DNA of 64,000 nt. It comes from Bradyrhizobium barranii subsp. barranii (GTDB lineage: Bacteria > Pseudomonadota > Alphaproteobacteria > Rhizobiales > Xanthobacteraceae). The position numbers and the translations under genes were made by a program. The notes beneath the pieces were generated by a model. That model was not told where the DNA came from and did not search any database. It saw nothing but the letters and a program-made list of their open reading frames with translations. Below are positions 26,201 to 34,888 of this stretch, in pieces. The DNA lies in the NCBI RefSeq assembly GCF_017565645.3, contig NZ_CP086136.1, positions 6,431,501 through 6,495,500 of the forward strand, read 5' to 3'. The first letter of the stretch is position 1. Each line of letters begins with the position of its first letter.

Positions 26201-26459
26201 AGACCTTGGCCGCCGCCAACTGCGCCTCGACGGTTGCATTGATGATCGGCCCGAGCACGATTGAACCGCCGCTGACGAGAGAACCGTCACGCCAGAACGC
26301 ATCGGCGACGCCCTTCAGGCGGTTCGCTTCGATGTCCTGAATAACGTTCAGTTCGTTGCTCGTCAGGAAGCGATCATAGTGGGCCACCATCCGCTGATAG
26401 CCCTTCGCCGGATCGAAGGTGTTGATGTATGCCGGGAGGGTATCGCGAGCGTCAGCCAT
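23253..26459 (-). CDS. DUF4815 domain phage tail protein
   Basis: This very large protein (1068 residues) begins with the DUF4815 pattern (AYINTFDPAKGYQRMVAHYD, then LNVIQDIEANRLKG). It continues through repeated beta-rich domains. DUF4815 proteins are phage tail or baseplate fibre components. Its position between baseplate gene I and the fibre genes fits a baseplate-to-fibre connector. It is the second longest gene of the tail operon after none but the tape measure is shorter, so it is likely to dominate the baseplate periphery. Confidence 0.8.
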   Translation of the reverse strand: MADARDTLPAYINTFDPAKGYQRMVAHYDRFLTSNELNVIQDIEANRLKGVADAFWRDGSLVSGGSIVLGPIINATVEAQLAAAKVYIRGAVHSIDARSFVISAVGTVVIGIWLRTFTATYENDPTLKGMAPGTRAQGEPGASALAMLGRWGYEGDGQEGDFFPIYTVKDGTIDTPNEPGMDDAWVNLLARYDREAHGGYVVEGFNVKALGLDESSKQTFTISEGTINVWGYKRTRPASARLRVTEEPEIMLLDDEPHAVNSGTQTIKVRFAPIASIKEVTIIAEKTVTLTHGNFSGASDTLPDPTVLSIRQVKQGATTYAPTSDYKLTGAAVDWSPSGAEIAPGSTYQVTYRYLTNAEPTNITRDGFDITGAADDTTAFIKYETKLPRYDAIVVDQQSVISYLKGISSLYAPQPTTVAPTLHKLADVYNNWGLVPAIKQVATVRMPFADLRSLETMVSDLYALVAEERLQRDVDRKEVASKRGVFVDPMLDDDMRDQGLPQTGAIFGGLLWLPIIPTVTTMPADTALTYTFENVFEQRQITGESKINPYASFGPPATDVALDPSVDLWTDTQDVWTSVFTSRVAWQRTNFAAGPLIGTTTETTDRIVNNATVAEETIRQRSVGFTIHKWGYNEVLKKVTFDDIDVTPAGTIRADGNGTLTSAFQIPAGVPVGVKHVAFEGVGGSTANALYTAYGWLTTITNERTIVTTYWYSADPLAQTFRLSEPRQALGVDVKFTKVGDKSKPVRVQIREVELGLPTERVVAESILDMNTVKVIDPLSVAPRVESDWTFAAFERPVTLREDRSYAITLLTEDTNHSVAIADLGGFDQINGWVTSNAFPLGTFLDGSDSRTWLPKPGRSLGFRLRCAKFAQAVRTIEVGELPVVACSDLMSLLAAERPEGTAIEVEFEAPNGTKYVTAPAVNVSLPQAITGTLKVRLRVTGSANLWPIMLPYVQVVAGAIQADGDYITRAFEAGTDSKVRLILDVYLPGTATFEAKIQTGVSAGLPVWNALSLEKATPLGDGWEERQYMLDHVNLATSRAYVKISGGPAARSNARNIRAVAVKSTTG

Positions 26460-26461
26460 TT

Positions 26462-27001
26462 TCAGATCACCAGAACGTAAGAGAATCCCTGCCGCTCACT
26501 CGGGGAGCGAACCTTGCCCGCGAAGCGGTCGAGCAGGAGCAAGTATCCAGGTTCGGCGACCTGATCGGGAGTCAAGTACAGTTGCCCTTCAGGCACCCCG
26601 GCCTTGCGCGTGCCATCGACGAAGATGCCGACTTCGCGGATCGTTTCGGTTGCCGCTTCGAGGTAATCGAAGAGCACGCTGCAATAGAGATAGCGAGTCG
26701 CCGTCGTCGAGATCGTCCAACGCGCGCCGTCCGGCGTGCTGATGTTTCCGTTGTCATCCGGCACGACGAACTCCACCGACGACGCGATGCGACGGCCCAC
26801 TTCGTTGACCAAAGCGGTCTCGTCGGAACCAAGCTGCGGCGTTCCATAGACGACATGCGGCTGTACGGTAGCGCTGGCCACGATCTGACCACCATTGACG
26901 CGCGTCACCGCGCCGGTGTTGGCGTTGTACGTGTAGTCACGCGGCGTCTCGAACGTGAGGGCGCTATCGACGCTCTTCACGGCCAGCGTCGAGACTGTCA
27001 A
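26462..27001 (-). CDS. Tail/baseplate protein with start displaced by IS21 insertion
   Basis: The 179-residue frame reads [20 protein letters not shown] at its start and ends three bases before the DUF4815 gene. The only start codons available are a TTG at the last bases of the IS21 terminal repeat or an internal GTG at about codon 8. The original start was therefore probably replaced by the insertion. It contains a beta-rich core and a C-terminal aromatic motif FSYVLVI. Function is unassigned, but the position is that of a small baseplate-associated protein after gpI. Confidence 0.6.
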   Translation of the reverse strand: MTVSTLAVKSVDSALTFETPRDYTYNANTGAVTRVNGGQIVASATVQPHVVYGTPQLGSDETALVNEVGRRIASSVEFVVPDDNGNISTPDGARWTISTTATRYLYCSVLFDYLEAATETIREVGIFVDGTRKAGVPEGQLYLTPDQVAEPGYLLLLDRFAGKVRSPSERQGFSYVLVI

Positions 27002-27861
27002 TCGGCGTTGGACTGGGACCCCCGATCGGCGTCCAAAGGGGACCCCTTTGATCGGCGAGTCTTGATGGTAGCGCTCGCGGCGTCGGAGCTGGCCGGGGTT
27101 GCGGAGACGGCGCGAGCGCGGGTTGTTTGATCGTCGTCGCGGCTTTTAAAGCGCCAGCTGTCGTTACCGGTCTCGACGATGTCGCAGTGATGAGTCAGCC
27201 GGTCGAGCAGCGCGGTCGTCATCTTGGCATCGCCGAACACGCTCGGCCACTCGCCGAATGCCAGATTGGTGGTGACGAGGACGGAGGCGCGCTCATAAAG
27301 CCGGCTGACGAGGTGGAAGAGAAGCTGACCGCCGGACTGGGCAAAGGGCAAATATCCGAGCTCGTCCAGGACAATGAAGTCCATGCGGGTTAGGTGCTCG
27401 GCAAGCCGGCCCTGTCGCCCGTTGCGGGTCTCGGTCTCGAGGCGGTTGACGAGGTCGACCACGTTATAGAAGCGGCCACGGGCGCCGGATCGGATGCAGC
27501 TTCGCGCGATAGCGATGGCCAGATGGGTCTTGCCGGTGCCCGTTCCACCGACCAGGACGACGTTGCGTTGCTGGGCGATGAAGCCGCCGCCGGCGAGATC
27601 ATTGACAAGCGTCTGGTTGATCGGCGTGGCGTCGAACTGGAAGTCTGCGATGTCCTTTGCAAGCGGCAACTTGGCGATGGTGAGCTGGTATTTGATCGAG
27701 CGGGCCTGCTTCTCGTTGATCTCGGCGGAGAGCAGATCGCCGACGATGCGCTGGGGTTCGTGCTGGCGTTTGACGGCGGTCGCCATGATCTCGTCGAAGG
27801 CGGCCTTCATGCCGTAGAGCTTAAGCTCGCCCATGAGATCGAAGATTTGGGTTCGTTCCAT
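26998..27861 (-). CDS. istB: IS21-family helper ATPase IstB
   Basis: The 287-residue AAA+ protein has Walker [10 protein letters not shown], Walker [13 protein letters not shown] and the [17 protein letters not shown] sensor region. The ATG at [10 protein letters not shown] overlaps the istA stop (ATGA). An unusual basic/polar tail of about 35 residues is encoded by the element's terminal repeats, and the stop lies within the last bases of the element. Confidence 0.95.
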   Translation of the reverse strand: MERTQIFDLMGELKLYGMKAAFDEIMATAVKRQHEPQRIVGDLLSAEINEKQARSIKYQLTIAKLPLAKDIADFQFDATPINQTLVNDLAGGGFIAQQRNVVLVGGTGTGKTHLAIAIARSCIRSGARGRFYNVVDLVNRLETETRNGRQGRLAEHLTRMDFIVLDELGYLPFAQSGGQLLFHLVSRLYERASVLVTTNLAFGEWPSVFGDAKMTTALLDRLTHHCDIVETGNDSWRFKSRDDDQTTRARAVSATPASSDAASATIKTRRSKGSPLDADRGSQSNAD

Positions 27862-29378
27862 CAGTTTGTCCTCCGGAGGTTGTCGTAGCGGGCACAATCG
27901 GCGATCGGCGCATGGCGAAGCGTCAAGGCGGCCGGCGTCATGATGTTGGCCGGTGGGGCAGGTTCACGTTGACGAGCCAGGATGTTGAGCACGACATCGG
28001 CGGAATGAACGCCATGAGCGACCGCCTCGGCGCAGGCGGCTTCCACCGCGGGCAATCCGTCTGTCAGCACCGCATTGAGGATATCGACCATCTGTCGATT
28101 GCCATCGTCGGCACCGGCGAGTTTGCGCCGTACACGCTCAATCGCTGCGGGCAGCACCCAGTCCTTGAAGGGAGCGCCATTACGCAAGGCACCGGGCTTG
28201 CGCACAAGCACGGGCACATAGTGCCAAGGGTCGTAGACCGTCTCGCCGCGACCGAATGATCGCGGATGTTCGGCAACGACCCGGCCGTCCTGGCGGATCA
28301 CGATGCGGTCCGCATAAGCCTGGACCTCAATGGGCCGCCCGACCGCGCTTGCCGCAACCGAGTACTTGTTGTTGTCGAAGCGCACCAGGCAGGTCTTGGA
28401 GACCGAGGCCGGGACGGCATGGAAGCCATCGAACCGACCTGCATAAGGCACGAGATTGGGTCGCTCGGCCTCGAAGATCTCCCAGACAGTCCGGTCGGCG
28501 AACTCTGGATGCCGATGCGCCTTGGCGTAGGCGATACATTTATCGAGCAACCAGGCGTTCAGCTCGTCCAATGTCTTGAAGCGCAGTCGCGGGGTGAAAA
28601 AGCGTTCGCGGACCAACCCGACCTGGTTCTCGACCTGTCCCTTCTCCCAGCCCGACGCTGGCGTGCAGGCAACCGGATCGACCAGATAATGGCTACACAT
28701 CTGCAGGAAGCGCTGATTGTAGAGGCGGCCTTTGCCGACAAAGATCGTCTCCACCGCCGTCTTCATGTTGTCGTAGATGCCGCGCCGGCAAGTCCCCTTG
28801 AACAGTGCGAACGCCCGGTCGTGGGCGTCAAACACCATCTCCTGCGTCTCGCGCGGATAGGCCCGAACAAACAGCATCCGACTGTGGCAAAGCCGGACAT
28901 GCGCCGCCTTCACGACCACCGTGGTTCCGCTCAACAGGACGACTTCGTGGCTCCAATCAAACTGGTAGGCTTCGCCGGGCGCAAAGCTCAACGGCACATA
29001 AGCTGAGGTCGTCGAGGCGCCACGCTCTCGGCTCCACCGCCGCGCATAGCGACGAACCGCGTCGTAGCCGCCGGCATATCCGAGGCCGCGAAGCTCTTCG
29101 AACAAGCGAATCAGCGTCAGCCGTTCGCGCGTCGTCTTGCTCTCGTTCGCCGCCAGCAACCGGTCAAGCTCGGCACTCCACGGGCCCATCTTCGGAAGCG
29201 GCTGCGTCTCTCGCTCGTACCGGAACTCCGTCGCCTCCGAGCGGATGACCTTGCGGACCACCTTGCGCGATACGCCAAGCTCCCGGCAGATCGCCTTGAT
29301 CGGCTGACCATGAACAAAATAAGCGCGACGGATCTTCGCAATCGTCTCCACCACCAGCATCCCAACCTCGGCTTCCAT
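27861..29378 (-). CDS. istA: IS21-family transposase IstA
   Basis: This is a full-length 505-residue transposase. It has an N-terminal HTH ([20 protein letters not shown]), a DDE integrase core ([32 protein letters not shown]) and a C-terminal Mu-type beta domain. It is in the same transcription unit as istB. The element looks intact. Confidence 0.95.
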   Translation of the reverse strand: MEAEVGMLVVETIAKIRRAYFVHGQPIKAICRELGVSRKVVRKVIRSEATEFRYERETQPLPKMGPWSAELDRLLAANESKTTRERLTLIRLFEELRGLGYAGGYDAVRRYARRWSRERGASTTSAYVPLSFAPGEAYQFDWSHEVVLLSGTTVVVKAAHVRLCHSRMLFVRAYPRETQEMVFDAHDRAFALFKGTCRRGIYDNMKTAVETIFVGKGRLYNQRFLQMCSHYLVDPVACTPASGWEKGQVENQVGLVRERFFTPRLRFKTLDELNAWLLDKCIAYAKAHRHPEFADRTVWEIFEAERPNLVPYAGRFDGFHAVPASVSKTCLVRFDNNKYSVAASAVGRPIEVQAYADRIVIRQDGRVVAEHPRSFGRGETVYDPWHYVPVLVRKPGALRNGAPFKDWVLPAAIERVRRKLAGADDGNRQMVDILNAVLTDGLPAVEAACAEAVAHGVHSADVVLNILARQREPAPPANIMTPAALTLRHAPIADCARYDNLRRTN

Positions 29379-29452
29379 GACTTGATGGAAGCCACTGTGG
29401 ACCCTTGTCCCGGGGTCCCGATTGGATGCCGATTACCCCGAATACGGGGTCC

Positions 29453-30301
29453 TTATTCCATGCCGAAACACACTCCGTAAATCGTGTACTGTTCAATGTT
29501 GGAGTAGGAAACGCTCGGCCACGGCCCGCGCGGCCAAGGCATCGGAACGTCTTTCGCGTAGTCGATCTGCTCGCCCGAGAGGGACGCCTGGATAGCGACG
29601 ACGGAGGGCTCGACGACCTCGCCATCTAGCATCGAGCGGTCGAGCACGAAGCCTTCCTCGAAGCGCGCAACGCCCTCCACGGTGCCGTAGAGACCGCCGT
29701 CCATCTCGACGTTGAAGTCGATCTCCCCGCCGTGCTGCTTGCCGAACGAGAGCTTGGGCTTGATGCCGGGAAGATAGACGCCGGACCAATCGTCGAGCAG
29801 CGCGCCGTCGAGGCGCATCATGTCGAGACGCATCGGCCGGATGTCATAGCCGCCATAGATGCGGCCCAGGACGCTCGACGCCTTCTTCGAGAGGTTCGCC
29901 AGCCCGATCAGGTTGAGCAGCGTGTCTTGGTCGGGTCGCTCCGTGAGCCCGATCTGGAACAGGCCCCAGCGCACGGCTCCGTGGTCGCCACGCTCATAGA
30001 AGCCGTCGAGGCCCAGCCAATCGAAGACGATCTCATATGCTTCCACGCGGCCACGGAGCGTCTGCCAGCGCTTGCCTTCCTTGTAGAGCATCTGATGGTC
30101 AGCGGCGAACTCTGCCGCGTCTTCGAGGCCCCAATGGCGCAACAGCCACGGCAGAACGTCTTCAGGGATCACGTCGAGGTAGCGCACGTCGATGATCGAC
30201 TGCACCAACGCGGCATAGCGCGAGCGCGAGTCGATGGTTCGGACAACGGACCGCTGAAGCGGCGTCGTGTTGCGCGGGACAATGTCGATCAGGTCGGTCA
30301 T
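29453..30301 (-). CDS. Tail protein I (P2 gpI family), 3' end altered by IS21
   Basis: The 282-residue baseplate protein has the gpI N-terminal pattern LIDIVPRNTTPLQRSVVRTI, then PEDVLPWLLRHWGLEDAAEF. This is followed by an unusually long C-terminal part. The stop and the last four to six codons (CFGME-stop) lie inside the IS21 terminal repeat, so the natural C-terminus is lost or changed. Its start overlaps a 32-codon gene (ATGA). Confidence 0.85.
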   Translation of the reverse strand: MTDLIDIVPRNTTPLQRSVVRTIDSRSRYAALVQSIIDVRYLDVIPEDVLPWLLRHWGLEDAAEFAADHQMLYKEGKRWQTLRGRVEAYEIVFDWLGLDGFYERGDHGAVRWGLFQIGLTERPDQDTLLNLIGLANLSKKASSVLGRIYGGYDIRPMRLDMMRLDGALLDDWSGVYLPGIKPKLSFGKQHGGEIDFNVEMDGGLYGTVEGVARFEEGFVLDRSMLDGEVVEPSVVAIQASLSGEQIDYAKDVPMPWPRGPWPSVSYSNIEQYTIYGVCFGME

Positions 30302-30399
30302 CAGTAGGACCGACCCTTGAAGTTGAGCTTGACGGTGCCGAGCGCCACGGCCTCATTGGGCTCCGCGCGCGTGTAGTCGTCGGCGGCGGGCGTAATCAT
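30301..30399 (-). CDS. 32-residue phage protein coupled to genes J and I
   Basis: The tiny frame MITPAADDYTRAEPNEAVAL (32 residues) starts with an ATGA overlap on the stop of baseplate J and ends with an ATGA overlap on the start of tail protein I. Precise coupling on both sides makes a real small gene likely. The sequence is acidic at first and basic at the end (LNFKGRSY). Function is unknown; a small baseplate or assembly peptide is possible. Confidence 0.5.
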   Translation of the reverse strand: MITPAADDYTRAEPNEAVALGTVKLNFKGRSY

Positions 30400-31157
30400 G
30401 ACGTCCGGCGGACGCCGGACGTGCGCAGGGACGCGATCACGAAGTCGGCCGTGAAGTCCCACCCCAGGCGGCGCGCCGCAGCGAACTCGGTCTTGAGGCG
30501 ATCTTCGGCCGTCTGCAACTCGCTCGCCGGGGCTTCCGGCAAGAGCCATACATCCGCCTCGACATTGACGACGCGGATCACGGCCGGAACGACCGCGATG
30601 TGATCGTTGTCGCCGCGAACGAGCGGGTCGTTGAGCGCGGCGGTGACGGTCGCAAGCAGATCGGCGCTGGCGACGCCGTCGCCTTCGCTGGACAGGATCG
30701 ATACCTTGACCCCGCCCATAGCATCGCCCGTAATGCCAACGTCCGCCACGCGGAGCGGGTCGGCAGCGAAGGCGTACCTTTTGTACCAATTGTCGGTGAA
30801 GCCGCCCTGCCCCTTCTTACGCTCGCGCAGCCGGCGTCGCAGATCGTCGAGGGACTCGCCATCGGCTTGCGTCATGTTCCAATCGGACGCCTGCGCGATC
30901 AGGTCGGCGCCCTGCCCGAAGTCAAGCAGCGTCGCGCGGAAAGTGTCGTTCAACGACGTGACGTAGAGCAGGTCGCCGTAGGCGGCGTGGCGGCAGAAGT
31001 TGTTGATCGGGTCCGAACGCAGCATGTACGTGTCCCAATCGAGACCGGCGGTCTCAAGCAGGCCGCGCATCTGCGCAATGCGGGCGTCGAACAACGCCTG
31101 GAACGCGGGCTCGCCCTCGATGACAGGCAGCGGCAGGTTCGGCAGCGGCGCGTCCAT
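30396..31157 (-). CDS. Baseplate assembly protein J (gp47/P2 gpJ family)
   Basis: The 253-residue baseplate wedge protein has the opening LPLPVIEGEPAFQALFDARI, then LLDFGQGADLIAQASDWNMT, and an ADPLRVADVGITG block. It is somewhat shorter than P2 gpJ (302). It is flanked by gpW on one side and by the small gene and gpI on the other, the P2 order V-W-J-I. Confidence 0.9.
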   Translation of the reverse strand: MDAPLPNLPLPVIEGEPAFQALFDARIAQMRGLLETAGLDWDTYMLRSDPINNFCRHAAYGDLLYVTSLNDTFRATLLDFGQGADLIAQASDWNMTQADGESLDDLRRRLRERKKGQGGFTDNWYKRYAFAADPLRVADVGITGDAMGGVKVSILSSEGDGVASADLLATVTAALNDPLVRGDNDHIAVVPAVIRVVNVEADVWLLPEAPASELQTAEDRLKTEFAAARRLGWDFTADFVIASLRTSGVRRTS

Positions 31158-31570
31158 CAGACGTAGCTCCCGACGACCATGTTGGCAGAGAGGACCACGC
31201 GGCCACGCGCGTCACGGGCTTCCGAGTAGTCGCCGAGATGGCCGCGCGGGTAATAGATGCCCTCGATATCGAATTGGGCGTTGCCTTGGTCGGTCATGTC
31301 GGCAAGCTCCATCTGAATGATGCGGAAGCGAGGCTCTTCCGCCATCAGGGACTCGGGGTTCTTGCGATTGATCGCTTCCGGCACGGCCGCGTAGAAATCG
31401 ATCAGCGTGACGGGCGACACGGCATGGTCAACAAGGCGCGGCATCTTCGAGCCGAAATCGCGGGCCATAACGAGCGACTTCAGCGAAGTGCTCAGAATGG
31501 TCGCAATCGACTGCCAGACATCGTCGATGCCTTCGAGAGGCTTGCCGGTGTTGAGGTCAATGGTCGCCAT
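31157..31570 (-). CDS. Baseplate protein W (gpW/gp25 family)
   Basis: The 137-residue wedge protein starts at MATIDLNTGKPLEGIDDVWQ. The motif VMARDFGSKMPRLVDHAVSP is the gp25-type lysozyme-like fold signature without catalytic function. The stop overlaps the start of gene J. Confidence 0.9.
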   Translation of the reverse strand: MATIDLNTGKPLEGIDDVWQSIATILSTSLKSLVMARDFGSKMPRLVDHAVSPVTLIDFYAAVPEAINRKNPESLMAEEPRFRIIQMELADMTDQGNAQFDIEGIYYPRGHLGDYSEARDARGRVVLSANMVVGSYV

Positions 31571-31626
31571 AAGGCGCACCGTGCCGCGTCGGCACGGTCG
31601 CTTACAGCCTGATCGGGTCGCCTATA

Positions 31627-32463
31627 TCAGCCCTTCTTGGCGAAGGTCTTCAGGGTCGGGATGTCGCTGACGACTTCGACGCGATCCTGCGGGCGCTCGC
31701 TGGTATCGTCGAGGCCAAGGAAGGTCGCGGCGGCGACCGCAAAGATGTCGGACTCGTGGAGCGCCTGCCCGGTCTTCGTCTTGATAGTGTCTTCCGCCTC
31801 GATCTCGACGTTCTCTTCCATCTCGATCTTCAGGTTCTTCGCCTTCAGCGTGATCGTGCCTTCCTTCATCACGATTGAGCAGCCCGTGCCCTCAATCGTG
31901 ATGGTGCCCTTGTCCTTAAGTCCCTTGATCAGCCAGTCGCCCGTCGAGCGGTCATAACTGATCTCGCCAAGGATTTCGTCTTCCTCGCCGTCCTGCCCGT
32001 CCTCGCCACCTTCGCCGCCGTCTTCGCCACCCTCGCCACCCTCGCCGCCCTGACCGTCATTGCTCTTCGGCTTCGCGAAGATTTTGCGCCAGACGCCCGC
32101 TTTGTCGGTCGTTTCCTTCTCGTCTTCGTTCTCAGGCGTGTACGTTCCTGCCGGATAGACCTGCGCCGTCGCAAGCTCGCCGCCTTCGGCAAGCAGAACG
32201 ACCTTTTCGCCCTTCTCAAGGAAGTGCGTCTCGCGGTCGCCCTTGGCGCGCATGCCGCCAGCCGGGAGCCAATCCGTGATGTTGTGGTTGTCTTCGTCGT
32301 TCTCGTCACCGATCAGGACGCGGTACGCCGGGGGCTGCCGCTTGTAGTCCACTTCCTTGATCTTGCCGAACTTGACGACATCCTGCGCGCGCCGATCGAT
32401 GTCGGTCGCCTCCGGGTCGGACACGCCGCCGGTGCTCGCTGGATCGCGCAGAAACTTGACCAT
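31627..32463 (-). CDS. Baseplate spike protein V (P2 gpV family) with acidic Gly-rich linker
   Basis: The 278-residue protein has an OB-fold-like N-terminal half (FGKIKEVDYKRQPPAYRVLI, then ITDWLPAGGMRAKGDRETHF). A 35-residue Gly/Glu/Asp linker follows (GQGGEGGEGGEDGGEGGED and more). The C-terminal beta-helix has KGTITIEGTGCSIVMKEGTI and alternating strands. It forms the membrane-piercing trimeric spike. The start MVKFLRDPAS is used because the preceding gene ends one base earlier. Confidence 0.88.
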   Translation of the reverse strand: MVKFLRDPASTGGVSDPEATDIDRRAQDVVKFGKIKEVDYKRQPPAYRVLIGDENDEDNHNITDWLPAGGMRAKGDRETHFLEKGEKVVLLAEGGELATAQVYPAGTYTPENEDEKETTDKAGVWRKIFAKPKSNDGQGGEGGEGGEDGGEGGEDGQDGEEDEILGEISYDRSTGDWLIKGLKDKGTITIEGTGCSIVMKEGTITLKAKNLKIEMEENVEIEAEDTIKTKTGQALHESDIFAVAAATFLGLDDTSERPQDRVEVVSDIPTLKTFAKKG

Positions 32464-32464
32464 G

Positions 32465-32992
32465 CTACTTTCCCGCCAGGAAGTCCGCCATGTCGGCGTC
32501 GAGGTTGTCCGCCGTGGCGCGGGGACGCCATGCGGTGCGATAGATGACCTGCCAAACGAGGCCGATAGCGCCAATGGGGCGCTTGACCTGCTCGGTGATC
32601 ACGTCGATGTCGGACTCGAGCAGCCGCATGCGCGCGGACTCGAAGCCGGGGATCACGAAGCCTTCAAAGGCCGCTTCCATCTGCTCTGCGATGTCGTCGA
32701 GCTTGTCGTCAACGGTCTCGCCGCCGAGCAGCATAGCCTCCGTGACAAGCGTCAACTCGCGCTCGATATAGGTCGCGTCGCCCTCGACCCCGTAGTCCTT
32801 CTCGGGGTTGTACTTCTCCATGCGCGCGTAGACGAGAATGGCCGGGCCATCCTCTTTCAACTCTTCCTCGCTCACGGGAGCCATACGGCTCGCGAACACG
32901 CGGCTCTGCGCGGCCGTGCGGTACTCGCCGTCAACACTATCAGCGAGCCGGGCTCGGAATGCGTCGCGGATGCGCTTGCGAGGATGGGCCAC
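32465..32992 (-). CDS. Phage tail completion/terminator-like protein
   Basis: The 175-residue product has an N-terminal basic helix (MAHPRKRIRDAFRARLAD) and an ILVYARMEKYNPEKDYG strand pattern. The middle ERELTLVTEAMLLG...VDDKLDDIAEQMEAAF is typical of tail terminator or completion proteins. It lies between head-tail joining and baseplate genes, as expected. The exact family name is not certain. Confidence 0.65.
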   Translation of the reverse strand: MAHPRKRIRDAFRARLADSVDGEYRTAAQSRVFASRMAPVSEEELKEDGPAILVYARMEKYNPEKDYGVEGDATYIERELTLVTEAMLLGGETVDDKLDDIAEQMEAAFEGFVIPGFESARMRLLESDIDVITEQVKRPIGAIGLVWQVIYRTAWRPRATADNLDADMADFLAGK

Positions 32993-32993
32993 G

Positions 32994-33347
32994 TCAGTCG
33001 TTCGCCATGAGCAAGAACAAGGTCAGGCCGGTGCCGTCCGGTCGCTTGTCCTCGATCCGATATTCTTGGCCCTTGATCGTCAGCTTCTCGCCCTTGCGAC
33101 CGCCCTTGTTCAGATCGGACGTGCGGCAGAGAAACGTCGGGCCGGATGACGTGACGCTCGCGCCCATCTGCATTTGGAATTGCGTCCCGTTCCAACGGTT
33201 CGGATTCCAATTGCTGCCTTCGTCGTCGAACTGGCCGGGGATGTCCTTCGGCTCGACGGCTGGATCGCGGCTCACATAAGACGCCTCAACCCCGAACTCG
33301 TCGGGGTTGAGGAAGATCAGCAGATCGTTGTCGGTCTCGACCGGCAT
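32994..33347 (-). CDS. Head-tail joining protein
   Basis: The 117-residue protein contains LLIFLNPDEFGVEASYV near the start and LTIKGQEYRIEDKRPDGTGL near the end. This is the pattern of lambda FII-type head-tail joining and ATP-binding-like phage proteins. It is followed directly by the tail completion gene and coupled upstream by overlapping codons. Confidence 0.75.
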   Translation of the reverse strand: MPVETDNDLLIFLNPDEFGVEASYVSRDPAVEPKDIPGQFDDEGSNWNPNRWNGTQFQMQMGASVTSSGPTFLCRTSDLNKGGRKGEKLTIKGQEYRIEDKRPDGTGLTLFLLMAND

Positions 33348-33790
33348 CAGACGCCCGATGCGCGCAATGCCAGAGCAGCGTCGATCTCTTCGTCGGTGAT
33401 GTCGAACCCGACGATCTCTTCAATCGGCCCCTGCTTCGGCTTGCCCTGACGATGGCCGGACTTGAAGAAGTCCTTCTTTTCGTCGAGCAGGTCGATTGCG
33501 GACGCGATGTCCACGACGCGAGTGCTCGCGCCGTCCGTCTGATGCGAGGCGGGAGGGACTTCATCAGCGGACGGCGCGTCGCCGGGGGCATCACCGGCGG
33601 ACTCGATACCAGCGAGCGTGCTGGCGGAATCCGGAGCAATCTCGGCCACGGCCGAAACCGGGTTCTGATCGAGAACGACGCGAGCAGGCCCGAGGGCTTT
33701 CGCTTCGTTCTCGGTCATTTCGACCGGCGTGCCGGGCGGAATATACCGCCCGTCACGCTTGATCGTTACGAGGCCGCGATACAACGGCAT
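33347..33790 (-). CDS. Hypothetical phage head protein
   Basis: The 147-residue protein has a small N-terminal domain (VTIKRDGRYIPPGTPVEMTE), a Pro/Ala/Asp-rich disordered middle of about 50 residues, and a helical C-terminus ending DITDEEIDAALALRASG. It sits just after the major capsid gene. Similar genes near capsids are annotated as hypothetical, and no function is claimed. Confidence 0.6.
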   Translation of the reverse strand: MPLYRGLVTIKRDGRYIPPGTPVEMTENEAKALGPARVVLDQNPVSAVAEIAPDSASTLAGIESAGDAPGDAPSADEVPPASHQTDGASTRVVDIASAIDLLDEKKDFFKSGHRQGKPKQGPIEEIVGFDITDEEIDAALALRASGV

Positions 33791-33791
33791 C

Positions 33792-34850
33792 TCACTTCAC
33801 CTTCGCGCCCAGGGTGCCGTTCACGCGGTAGGGCGCGATCAGCGGGGCGGACTGGCCGAGGATGTACCGCACGGACGGGTCCTCTTCCTCCCAGGACTTC
33901 ACGAAGAAGTCGCGGGGCTGGATACCGGCCTTGAGGTCCATGATCGCGCCGAAGTGGCGGACGCCCTCGATCTCACGCGAGGCCATGACGATCTCGCCAG
34001 CCGGGAGCACGTCCTTCTCGACGTTGTCGAGCGGATCGACGTACTTGTCCGCGTGAACCCACAAACGGTAGTCGCCGAACTGAGCGACCAGACGGATGCC
34101 GGGGGTGATCAGGATCGGGCCGAGCGAGGCGCGAGCCGATTCCAGAGTCGCGGCGGTCATGTCGATCTGAAGACGCATCGCCTTAGCGACCGCATCGCTG
34201 TCGGGACCGGCCAGCTTGGCGCGGATGGTCTTCCACACGTCGCTCGCCATGATCACGTCACGGCAGGTCAGGGACGAATGATCGAAGATCATCTGGCCCC
34301 AATCTTCGATGTCGTCGAGCGGGTTGACGGCGGCGTTGTCCCACTTGTCGGTGCCGGTCAGGACGATGCTCAGTTCGGCATCGCGGCCGAAGTCAACAAG
34401 CTGCTCGGGATAGTCGTCGCCCTTCAGGACGAGCTTGCCGGTACGCAGCACTTCGGCCGACATGACTTCCAGGCGGCGGGTCCACATATCCAACTGCTCG
34501 CTCACGGCGAAGCCGATGGACGCAGCAAGACGCTGCTCGGGCGACAGGGAGCCGCCGATCTTCTCGCCTGCGCGGCGCTTGAACTGGCCGCTCGGCTTGA
34601 AGACGCGCTTGTCCTTGATGTAGGCCGGGGCGAGCGACTGAGTCTTGTAGCCCTTCTCGCGGATCACCTTGCCCGCGACGATGGGCGAGACGAGCGGCGA
34701 GATCAGGCGACGGCCCTTGACCGAGTCGAACTTGATGTCTTCGGTCTCGGAGGTCTCGGCGGTGGTGAAGAAGGTGTTGAGGAAGAACGCCGGGTTGAGC
34801 GGCAGTTCCTCGACAACACGGTTCAGGGCGGTGGTCGAAAAGAGGTCCAT
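33792..34850 (-). CDS. Major capsid protein E (lambda gpE family)
   Basis: The 352-residue protein belongs to the Phage_cap_E family: MDLFSTTALNRVVEELPLNP, then RRLISPLVSPIVAGKV and TRRLEVMSAEVLRTGK. It forms the head shell by an HK97-like fold and is normally coated by the decoration protein encoded next to it. Length and order match the family. Confidence 0.95.
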   Translation of the reverse strand: MDLFSTTALNRVVEELPLNPAFFLNTFFTTAETSETEDIKFDSVKGRRLISPLVSPIVAGKVIREKGYKTQSLAPAYIKDKRVFKPSGQFKRRAGEKIGGSLSPEQRLAASIGFAVSEQLDMWTRRLEVMSAEVLRTGKLVLKGDDYPEQLVDFGRDAELSIVLTGTDKWDNAAVNPLDDIEDWGQMIFDHSSLTCRDVIMASDVWKTIRAKLAGPDSDAVAKAMRLQIDMTAATLESARASLGPILITPGIRLVAQFGDYRLWVHADKYVDPLDNVEKDVLPAGEIVMASREIEGVRHFGAIMDLKAGIQPRDFFVKSWEEEDPSVRYILGQSAPLIAPYRVNGTLGAKVK

Positions 34851-34888
34851 AGGTCGGGCTTCCCGTTTTGCTTTCGTGGTTGTCTCGG

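Larger units (their letters stand above)
26996..29472 (-). mobile_element. IS21-family element inserted in the phage tail operon
   Basis: The ends begin TGTCAATCGGCGTTGGACTG (left) and, on the minus strand from the right, TGTGTTTCGGCATGGAATAA. They match at about 19 of 27 positions, each followed by further copies of an ATCGGC...GGGACCCC unit. The element carries istA and istB coupled by ATGA. It lies between tail genes I and the next gene, in the direction of transcription. No clean target duplication was found next to these ends. It differs clearly from the other IS21-type element in the window. Confidence 0.88.

Noticed and set aside
22536..26264. Plus-strand open frame of 1242 codons opposite the DUF4815 gene
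   Set aside because: Arg/Asp-rich composition typical of an antisense frame in high-GC DNA. The minus strand encodes recognisable tail proteins with operon coupling throughout.
26984..29480. Target-site duplication of the second IS21 element
   Set aside because: The bases next to both ends (GAGAC and CTCCG or CACTC) do not match as direct repeats. Only a 3-base partial match (AGT) can be forced.
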